NCBI GenBank assembly: GCA_037349105.1
Contig: JAYJMM010000049.1
Coordinates: forward strand, 1-64,000
From: Limnomonas spitsbergensis
Lineage: Eukaryota > Chlorophyta > Chlorophyceae > Chlamydomonadales
Length of the DNA stretch: 64,000 nucleotides
Direction: 5' to 3'
Shown: positions 1 to 7,801 of the stretch, one piece after another
Layout of the letters: each line of letters begins with the position of its first letter
Position numbering within the stretch: the stretch's first letter is position 1
Program-made: the position numbers and the translations under genes
Notes under the pieces: model-generated
The model's input: the letters and a program-made list of their open reading frames with translations, nothing else
Databases searched by the model: none
Told to the model about the DNA's origin: nothing

Positions 1-184
1 AAAATGTCAGGGCATGGGTAAAATGGGAGGAACACAGATTTTGAGCCACAAGGTGGTTCAGCAAAACAGCCCCCCTCGTTTCCCACTCATGGAGATGGCC
101 TGCAACAGCCTCCACACTTCCAGGACACACATTTCATTCTGGCAGCATAGTAAAGGATCACTATATGAGCATGCAGCCATGCTC
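1..184 (+). repeat. Variant monomer 1 (184 bp)
   Basis: Two bases are missing against the canonical unit: the single G expected at monomer position 15 (between bases 14 and 15), and one base in the variable site, which reads CCACAAGGTGG at 46-56 instead of CCACTTAGGTGG. The second is most simply a CA-type variant (as in copy 22) that lost one C. G114C is present at base 112. These are the least homopolymer-like deletions in the window, so this copy may be truly divergent. Confidence 0.9.
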
Positions 185-369
185 AAATGTCAGGGCAGTG
201 GGTAAAATGGGAGGAACACAGATTTTGAGCCACTTAGGTGGTTCAGCAAAACAGCCCCCCTCGTTTCCCACTCATGGAGATGGCCTGCAACAGCCTGCAC
301 ACTTCCAGGACACACATTTCATTCTGGCAGCATAGTAAAGGATCACTATATGAGCATGCAGCCATGCTC
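185..369 (+). repeat. Variant monomer 2 (185 bp)
   Basis: The leading A4 run is A3 (185-187); the rest is canonical. A one-base loss in a homopolymer is compatible with a sequencing error. Confidence 0.9.
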
Positions 370-553
370 AAAATGTCAGGGCAGTGGGTAAATGGGAGGA
401 ACACAGATTTTGAGCCACTTAGGTGGTTCAGCAAAACAGCCCCCCCCGTTTCCCACTCATGGAGATGGCCTGCAACAGCCTGCACACTTCCAGGACACAC
501 ATTTCATTCTGGCAGCATAGTAAGGATCACTATATGAGCATGCAGCCATGCTC
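370..553 (+). repeat. Variant monomer 3 (184 bp)
   Basis: Two homopolymer deletions: A4 to A3 at 390-392 and A3 to A2 at 522-523. A T-to-C change at base 446 (monomer position 78) extends the C run to eight (440-447). It is the only substitution in the window outside the three recurrent variable sites, apart from the ambiguous change in copy 1. Confidence 0.9.
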
Positions 554-738
554 AAAATGTCAGGGCAGTGGGTAAAATGGGAGGAACACAGATTTTGAGC
601 CACTTAGGTGGTTCAGCAAAACAGCCCCCTCGTTTCCCACTCATGGAGATGGCCTGCAACAGCCTCCACACTTCCAGGACACACATTTCATTCTGGCAGC
701 ATAGTAAAGGATCACTATATGAGCATGCAGCCATGCTC
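554..738 (+). repeat. Variant monomer 4 (185 bp)
   Basis: The C6 run is C5 (625-629), and G114C is present at base 666. The 50-53 site is canonical (TTA), so G114C is not strictly tied to changes at that site. Confidence 0.9.
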
Positions 739-923
739 AAAATGTCAGGGCAGTGGGTAAAATGGGAGGAACACAGATTTTGAGCCACTTAGGTGGTTCA
801 GCAAACAGCCCCCCTCGTTTCCCACTCATGGAGATGGCCTGCAACAGCCTGCACACTTCCAGGACACACATTTCATTCTGGCAGCATAGTAAAGGATCAC
901 TATATGAGCATGCAGCCATGCTC
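739..923 (+). repeat. Variant monomer 5 (185 bp)
   Basis: The A4 run at monomer positions 65-68 is A3 (803-805). The same change recurs in copies 7 and 9 but not in 6, 8 or 10. Confidence 0.9.
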
Positions 924-1108
924 AAAATGTCAGGGCAGTGGGTAAATGGGAGGAACACAGATTTTGAGCCACTTAGGTGGTTCAGCAAAACAGCCCCCCT
1001 CGTTTCCCACTCATGGAGATGGCCTGCAACAGCCTGCACACTTCCAGGACACACATTTCATTCTGGCAGCATAGTAAAGGATCACTATATGAGCATGCAG
1101 CCATGCTC
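924..1108 (+). repeat. Variant monomer 6 (185 bp)
   Basis: The A4 run at monomer positions 21-24 is A3 (944-946), as in copy 3. Otherwise canonical. Confidence 0.9.
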
Positions 1109-1293
1109 AAAATGTCAGGGCAGTGGGTAAAATGGGAGGAACACAGATTTTGAGCCACTTAGGTGGTTCAGCAAACAGCCCCCCTCGTTTCCCACTCATG
1201 GAGATGGCCTGCAACAGCCTGCACACTTCCAGGACACACATTTCATTCTGGCAGCATAGTAAAGGATCACTATATGAGCATGCAGCCATGCTC
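1109..1293 (+). repeat. Variant monomer 7 (185 bp)
   Basis: The A4 run at monomer positions 65-68 is A3 (1173-1175), the same change as in copies 5 and 9. Confidence 0.9.
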
Positions 1294-1479
1294 AAAATGT
1301 CAGGGCAGTGGGTAAAATGGGAGGAACACAGATTTTGAGCCACTTAGGTGGTTCAGCAAAACAGCCCCCCTCGTTTCCCACTCATGGAGATGGCCTGCAA
1401 CAGCCTGCACACTTCCAGGACACACATTTCATTCTGGCAGCATAGTAAAGGATCACTATATGAGCATGCAGCCATGCTC
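1294..1479 (+). repeat. Canonical monomer 8 within the irregular end
   Basis: This is the first copy that matches the canonical 186-bp unit at every base. It lies between two copies that each lack one A in the 65-68 run. Confidence 0.93.
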
Positions 1480-1664
1480 AAAATGTCAGGGCAGTGGGTA
1501 AAATGGGAGGAACACAGATTTTGAGCCACTTAGGTGGTTCAGCAAACAGCCCCCCTCGTTTCCCACTCATGGAGATGGCCTGCAACAGCCTGCACACTTC
1601 CAGGACACACATTTCATTCTGGCAGCATAGTAAAGGATCACTATATGAGCATGCAGCCATGCTC
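1480..1664 (+). repeat. Variant monomer 9 (185 bp)
   Basis: The A4 run at monomer positions 65-68 is A3 (1544-1546). This is the last homopolymer deletion of the left-end cluster; strict 186-bp spacing begins at 1665. Confidence 0.9.
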
Positions 1665-1673
1665 AAAATGTCA

Positions 1674-1695
1674 GGGCAGTGGGTAAAATGGGAGG
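1674..1695 (+). other. G-rich segment, possible imperfect G-quadruplex (one per monomer)
   Basis: Representative of a segment present in every monomer (positions 10-31). It holds GGG, a 4-nt gap, GGG, a 6-nt gap, GGG, a 1-nt gap and GG. Three G3 tracts plus a G2 tract is the layout of a two-tetrad quadruplex or of a three-tetrad quadruplex with one vacancy. Folding is inferred from spacing alone. Copies 3 and 6 shorten the second loop by one base and copy 1 shortens the first. Confidence 0.5.
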
Positions 1696-1710
1696 AACAC
1701 AGATTTTGAG

Positions 1711-1722
1711 CCACTTAGGTGG
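1711..1722 (+). repeat. Short dyad at the main variable site (one per monomer)
   Basis: Monomer positions 47-58 read CCAC-TTAG-GTGG, a 4-bp inverted repeat around four bases. In copies 22, 65, 231, 237 and 328 TT at 51-52 is CA, giving CCACC-AA-GGTGG with 5-bp arms. Copies 1, 15 and 73 carry 11-base forms. This is the most variable spot of an otherwise almost invariant unit. Confidence 0.7.
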
Positions 1723-1739
1723 TTCAGCAAAACAGCCCC

Positions 1740-1756
1740 CCTCGTTTCCCACTCAT
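1740..1756 (-). other. Degenerate CENP-B-box-like half-site (one per monomer)
   Basis: On the minus strand, monomer positions 92-76 align to the 17-bp CENP-B box. The right half has GGAAACG followed by AG, where the box has GGAAACG followed by GG. Of the nine bases usually held essential, six match (T2, G5, A10, C13, G14, G16); T3, C4 and G15 do not. The first CpG of the box is absent, and the second CpG is the only CpG of the monomer (1743-1744). Real CENP-B binding is doubtful; this could be chance. Confidence 0.25.
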
Positions 1757-1831
1757 GGAGATGGCCTGCAACAGCCTGCACACTTCCAGGACACACATTT
1801 CATTCTGGCAGCATAGTAAAGGATCACTATA

Positions 1832-1851
1832 TGAGCATGCAGCCATGCTCA
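1832..1851 (+). repeat. 8-bp dyad with 4-nt loop, potential cruciform (one per monomer)
   Basis: Arms TGAGCATG and CATGCTCA flank the loop CAGC. The dyad covers monomer positions 168-186 plus the first A of the next copy, so it spans the monomer junction used here. The left arm also contains part of the palindrome GCATGC (a SphI site). No copy carries a change inside the dyad, including the irregular left-end copies, so the array carries about 344 evenly spaced dyads. Confidence 0.85.
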
Positions 1852-2594
1852 AAATGTCAGGGCAGTGGGTAAAATGGGAGGAACACAGATTTTGAGCCAC
1901 TTAGGTGGTTCAGCAAAACAGCCCCCCTCGTTTCCCACTCATGGAGATGGCCTGCAACAGCCTGCACACTTCCAGGACACACATTTCATTCTGGCAGCAT
2001 AGTAAAGGATCACTATATGAGCATGCAGCCATGCTCAAAATGTCAGGGCAGTGGGTAAAATGGGAGGAACACAGATTTTGAGCCACTTAGGTGGTTCAGC
2101 AAAACAGCCCCCCTCGTTTCCCACTCATGGAGATGGCCTGCAACAGCCTGCACACTTCCAGGACACACATTTCATTCTGGCAGCATAGTAAAGGATCACT
2201 ATATGAGCATGCAGCCATGCTCAAAATGTCAGGGCAGTGGGTAAAATGGGAGGAACACAGATTTTGAGCCACTTAGGTGGTTCAGCAAAACAGCCCCCCT
2301 CGTTTCCCACTCATGGAGATGGCCTGCAACAGCCTGCACACTTCCAGGACACACATTTCATTCTGGCAGCATAGTAAAGGATCACTATATGAGCATGCAG
2401 CCATGCTCAAAATGTCAGGGCAGTGGGTAAAATGGGAGGAACACAGATTTTGAGCCACTTAGGTGGTTCAGCAAAACAGCCCCCCTCGTTTCCCACTCAT
2501 GGAGATGGCCTGCAACAGCCTGCACACTTCCAGGACACACATTTCATTCTGGCAGCATAGTAAAGGATCACTATATGAGCATGCAGCCATGCTC

Positions 2595-2779
2595 AAAATG
2601 TCAGGGCAGTGGGTAAAATGGGAGGAACACAGATTTTGAGCCACTAGGTGGTTCAGTAAAACAGCCCCCCTCGTTTCCCACTCATGGAGATGGCCTGCAA
2701 CAGCCTCCACACTTCCAGGACACACATTTCATTCTGGCAGCATAGTAAAGGATCACTATATGAGCATGCAGCCATGCTC
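2595..2779 (+). repeat. Variant monomer 15 (185 bp), minor subtype
   Basis: Three changes occur together: one T is lost at the variable site, giving CCACTAGGTGG (2641-2651); C64T is present at 2657; G114C is present at 2707. Two linked substitutions show that this is a real variant and not only a sequencing error. Copy 73 has a similar combination. Confidence 0.92.
2641..2651 (+). promoter_or_regulatory. CTCF-core-like 11-mer in copy 15
   Basis: CCACTAGGTGG fits the central CTCF consensus CCASYAGRKGG at all 11 positions. The next consensus base, C, is T here. Canonical monomers have one extra base between CCAC and AGGTGG, which breaks the match. A single 11-bp match is weak evidence of binding. 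Confidence 0.25.
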
Positions 2780-3895
2780 AAAATGTCAGGGCAGTGGGTA
2801 AAATGGGAGGAACACAGATTTTGAGCCACTTAGGTGGTTCAGCAAAACAGCCCCCCTCGTTTCCCACTCATGGAGATGGCCTGCAACAGCCTGCACACTT
2901 CCAGGACACACATTTCATTCTGGCAGCATAGTAAAGGATCACTATATGAGCATGCAGCCATGCTCAAAATGTCAGGGCAGTGGGTAAAATGGGAGGAACA
3001 CAGATTTTGAGCCACTTAGGTGGTTCAGCAAAACAGCCCCCCTCGTTTCCCACTCATGGAGATGGCCTGCAACAGCCTGCACACTTCCAGGACACACATT
3101 TCATTCTGGCAGCATAGTAAAGGATCACTATATGAGCATGCAGCCATGCTCAAAATGTCAGGGCAGTGGGTAAAATGGGAGGAACACAGATTTTGAGCCA
3201 CTTAGGTGGTTCAGCAAAACAGCCCCCCTCGTTTCCCACTCATGGAGATGGCCTGCAACAGCCTGCACACTTCCAGGACACACATTTCATTCTGGCAGCA
3301 TAGTAAAGGATCACTATATGAGCATGCAGCCATGCTCAAAATGTCAGGGCAGTGGGTAAAATGGGAGGAACACAGATTTTGAGCCACTTAGGTGGTTCAG
3401 CAAAACAGCCCCCCTCGTTTCCCACTCATGGAGATGGCCTGCAACAGCCTGCACACTTCCAGGACACACATTTCATTCTGGCAGCATAGTAAAGGATCAC
3501 TATATGAGCATGCAGCCATGCTCAAAATGTCAGGGCAGTGGGTAAAATGGGAGGAACACAGATTTTGAGCCACTTAGGTGGTTCAGCAAAACAGCCCCCC
3601 TCGTTTCCCACTCATGGAGATGGCCTGCAACAGCCTGCACACTTCCAGGACACACATTTCATTCTGGCAGCATAGTAAAGGATCACTATATGAGCATGCA
3701 GCCATGCTCAAAATGTCAGGGCAGTGGGTAAAATGGGAGGAACACAGATTTTGAGCCACTTAGGTGGTTCAGCAAAACAGCCCCCCTCGTTTCCCACTCA
3801 TGGAGATGGCCTGCAACAGCCTGCACACTTCCAGGACACACATTTCATTCTGGCAGCATAGTAAAGGATCACTATATGAGCATGCAGCCATGCTC
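2780..3895 (+). repeat. Uniform block, copies 16-21
   Basis: Six canonical 186-bp monomers; no difference seen. No gene. Confidence 0.95.
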
Positions 3896-4081
3896 AAAAT
3901 GTCAGGGCAGTGGGTAAAATGGGAGGAACACAGATTTTGAGCCACCAAGGTGGTTCAGTAAAACAGCCCCCCTCGTTTCCCACTCATGGAGATGGCCTGC
4001 AACAGCCTGCACACTTCCAGGACACACATTTCATTCTGGCAGCATAGTAAAGGATCACTATATGAGCATGCAGCCATGCTC
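3896..4081 (+). repeat. Variant monomer 22 (CA type plus C64T)
   Basis: TT to CA at 3946-3947 gives CCACCAAGGTGG, and C64T is present at 3959. Full 186-bp length. It shares C64T with copies 15 and 42 and the CA change with copies 65, 231, 237 and 328. Confidence 0.94.
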
Positions 4082-7000
4082 AAAATGTCAGGGCAGTGGG
4101 TAAAATGGGAGGAACACAGATTTTGAGCCACTTAGGTGGTTCAGCAAAACAGCCCCCCTCGTTTCCCACTCATGGAGATGGCCTGCAACAGCCTGCACAC
4201 TTCCAGGACACACATTTCATTCTGGCAGCATAGTAAAGGATCACTATATGAGCATGCAGCCATGCTCAAAATGTCAGGGCAGTGGGTAAAATGGGAGGAA
4301 CACAGATTTTGAGCCACTTAGGTGGTTCAGCAAAACAGCCCCCCTCGTTTCCCACTCATGGAGATGGCCTGCAACAGCCTGCACACTTCCAGGACACACA
4401 TTTCATTCTGGCAGCATAGTAAAGGATCACTATATGAGCATGCAGCCATGCTCAAAATGTCAGGGCAGTGGGTAAAATGGGAGGAACACAGATTTTGAGC
4501 CACTTAGGTGGTTCAGCAAAACAGCCCCCCTCGTTTCCCACTCATGGAGATGGCCTGCAACAGCCTGCACACTTCCAGGACACACATTTCATTCTGGCAG
4601 CATAGTAAAGGATCACTATATGAGCATGCAGCCATGCTCAAAATGTCAGGGCAGTGGGTAAAATGGGAGGAACACAGATTTTGAGCCACTTAGGTGGTTC
4701 AGCAAAACAGCCCCCCTCGTTTCCCACTCATGGAGATGGCCTGCAACAGCCTGCACACTTCCAGGACACACATTTCATTCTGGCAGCATAGTAAAGGATC
4801 ACTATATGAGCATGCAGCCATGCTCAAAATGTCAGGGCAGTGGGTAAAATGGGAGGAACACAGATTTTGAGCCACTTAGGTGGTTCAGCAAAACAGCCCC
4901 CCTCGTTTCCCACTCATGGAGATGGCCTGCAACAGCCTGCACACTTCCAGGACACACATTTCATTCTGGCAGCATAGTAAAGGATCACTATATGAGCATG
5001 CAGCCATGCTCAAAATGTCAGGGCAGTGGGTAAAATGGGAGGAACACAGATTTTGAGCCACTTAGGTGGTTCAGCAAAACAGCCCCCCTCGTTTCCCACT
5101 CATGGAGATGGCCTGCAACAGCCTGCACACTTCCAGGACACACATTTCATTCTGGCAGCATAGTAAAGGATCACTATATGAGCATGCAGCCATGCTCAAA
5201 ATGTCAGGGCAGTGGGTAAAATGGGAGGAACACAGATTTTGAGCCACTTAGGTGGTTCAGCAAAACAGCCCCCCTCGTTTCCCACTCATGGAGATGGCCT
5301 GCAACAGCCTGCACACTTCCAGGACACACATTTCATTCTGGCAGCATAGTAAAGGATCACTATATGAGCATGCAGCCATGCTCAAAATGTCAGGGCAGTG
5401 GGTAAAATGGGAGGAACACAGATTTTGAGCCACTTAGGTGGTTCAGCAAAACAGCCCCCCTCGTTTCCCACTCATGGAGATGGCCTGCAACAGCCTGCAC
5501 ACTTCCAGGACACACATTTCATTCTGGCAGCATAGTAAAGGATCACTATATGAGCATGCAGCCATGCTCAAAATGTCAGGGCAGTGGGTAAAATGGGAGG
5601 AACACAGATTTTGAGCCACTTAGGTGGTTCAGCAAAACAGCCCCCCTCGTTTCCCACTCATGGAGATGGCCTGCAACAGCCTGCACACTTCCAGGACACA
5701 CATTTCATTCTGGCAGCATAGTAAAGGATCACTATATGAGCATGCAGCCATGCTCAAAATGTCAGGGCAGTGGGTAAAATGGGAGGAACACAGATTTTGA
5801 GCCACTTAGGTGGTTCAGCAAAACAGCCCCCCTCGTTTCCCACTCATGGAGATGGCCTGCAACAGCCTGCACACTTCCAGGACACACATTTCATTCTGGC
5901 AGCATAGTAAAGGATCACTATATGAGCATGCAGCCATGCTCAAAATGTCAGGGCAGTGGGTAAAATGGGAGGAACACAGATTTTGAGCCACTTAGGTGGT
6001 TCAGCAAAACAGCCCCCCTCGTTTCCCACTCATGGAGATGGCCTGCAACAGCCTGCACACTTCCAGGACACACATTTCATTCTGGCAGCATAGTAAAGGA
6101 TCACTATATGAGCATGCAGCCATGCTCAAAATGTCAGGGCAGTGGGTAAAATGGGAGGAACACAGATTTTGAGCCACTTAGGTGGTTCAGCAAAACAGCC
6201 CCCCTCGTTTCCCACTCATGGAGATGGCCTGCAACAGCCTGCACACTTCCAGGACACACATTTCATTCTGGCAGCATAGTAAAGGATCACTATATGAGCA
6301 TGCAGCCATGCTCAAAATGTCAGGGCAGTGGGTAAAATGGGAGGAACACAGATTTTGAGCCACTTAGGTGGTTCAGCAAAACAGCCCCCCTCGTTTCCCA
6401 CTCATGGAGATGGCCTGCAACAGCCTGCACACTTCCAGGACACACATTTCATTCTGGCAGCATAGTAAAGGATCACTATATGAGCATGCAGCCATGCTCA
6501 AAATGTCAGGGCAGTGGGTAAAATGGGAGGAACACAGATTTTGAGCCACTTAGGTGGTTCAGCAAAACAGCCCCCCTCGTTTCCCACTCATGGAGATGGC
6601 CTGCAACAGCCTGCACACTTCCAGGACACACATTTCATTCTGGCAGCATAGTAAAGGATCACTATATGAGCATGCAGCCATGCTCAAAATGTCAGGGCAG
6701 TGGGTAAAATGGGAGGAACACAGATTTTGAGCCACTTAGGTGGTTCAGCAAAACAGCCCCCCTCGTTTCCCACTCATGGAGATGGCCTGCAACAGCCTGC
6801 ACACTTCCAGGACACACATTTCATTCTGGCAGCATAGTAAAGGATCACTATATGAGCATGCAGCCATGCTCAAAATGTCAGGGCAGTGGGTAAAATGGGA
6901 GGAACACAGATTTTGAGCCACTTAGGTGGTTCAGCAAAACAGCCCCCCTCGTTTCCCACTCATGGAGATGGCCTGCAACAGCCTGCACACTTCCAGGACA

Positions 7001-7615
7001 CACATTTCATTCTGGCAGCATAGTAAAGGATCACTATATGAGCATGCAGCCATGCTCAAAATGTCAGGGCAGTGGGTAAAATGGGAGGAACACAGATTTT
7101 GAGCCACTTAGGTGGTTCAGCAAAACAGCCCCCCTCGTTTCCCACTCATGGAGATGGCCTGCAACAGCCTGCACACTTCCAGGACACACATTTCATTCTG
7201 GCAGCATAGTAAAGGATCACTATATGAGCATGCAGCCATGCTCAAAATGTCAGGGCAGTGGGTAAAATGGGAGGAACACAGATTTTGAGCCACTTAGGTG
7301 GTTCAGCAAAACAGCCCCCCTCGTTTCCCACTCATGGAGATGGCCTGCAACAGCCTGCACACTTCCAGGACACACATTTCATTCTGGCAGCATAGTAAAG
7401 GATCACTATATGAGCATGCAGCCATGCTCAAAATGTCAGGGCAGTGGGTAAAATGGGAGGAACACAGATTTTGAGCCACTTAGGTGGTTCAGCAAAACAG
7501 CCCCCCTCGTTTCCCACTCATGGAGATGGCCTGCAACAGCCTGCACACTTCCAGGACACACATTTCATTCTGGCAGCATAGTAAAGGATCACTATATGAG
7601 CATGCAGCCATGCTC
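4082..7615 (+). repeat. Uniform block, copies 23-41
   Basis: Nineteen canonical monomers in strict 186-bp register; no difference seen by eye. No gene. Confidence 0.94.
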
Positions 7616-7801
7616 AAAATGTCAGGGCAGTGGGTAAAATGGGAGGAACACAGATTTTGAGCCACTTAGGTGGTTCAGTAAAACAGCCCCCCTCGTTTCC
7701 CACTCATGGAGATGGCCTGCAACAGCCTGCACACTTCCAGGACACACATTTCATTCTGGCAGCATAGTAAAGGATCACTATATGAGCATGCAGCCATGCT
7801 C
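7616..7801 (+). repeat. Variant monomer 42 (C64T only)
   Basis: The single difference is C to T at 7679 (monomer position 64). It separates C64T from the changes at 51-52 and 114. Confidence 0.94.

Larger units (their letters stand above)
1..1664 (+). repeat. Irregular left end of the array, copies 1-9
   Basis: Nine monomers of 184, 185, 184, 185, 185, 185, 185, 186 and 185 bp. Only copy 8 (1294-1479) is canonical. This 1.7 kb holds 10 of the 12 deletions in the window, eight of them in runs of three or more identical bases. It also has two G-to-C changes at monomer position 114 (bases 112 and 666) and the only T-to-C change at position 78 (base 446). It could be the true edge of the array, where homogenisation is weaker, or a poorly polished contig end; the homopolymer bias favours sequencing error for most of the deletions. 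Confidence 0.93.
1665..2594 (+). repeat. Uniform block, copies 10-14
   Basis: Five consecutive canonical 186-bp monomers. The copy at 1665-1850 is used as the reference for monomer positions in this annotation. Confidence 0.95.

Noticed and set aside
1461..1480. Dyad read as a rho-independent terminator followed by AAAA
   Set aside because: The hairpin is not followed by a T run on the plus strand, and on the minus strand it is followed by ATATAG and not a clean T tract. No gene is present for it to end.
14..1714. Open reading frames of 63-125 codons on both strands in the left end
   Set aside because: They appear only where one-base deletions shift the frame between neighbouring monomers. 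They vanish in canonical copies, occur on both strands at once and translate the same repeat. There is no codon signal, signal peptide or domain.
1711..1722. Telomere-like TTAGG in each monomer
   Set aside because: TTAGG occurs once per monomer inside a short dyad and is never in tandem, so it is not an interstitial telomere repeat.
2468..2725. Minus-strand 85-codon frame, with an identical one at 13255-13512
   Set aside because: The two match because copies 15 and 73 share the same kind of one-base deletion and G114C. This is repeat sequence read in a frame opened by the length change.
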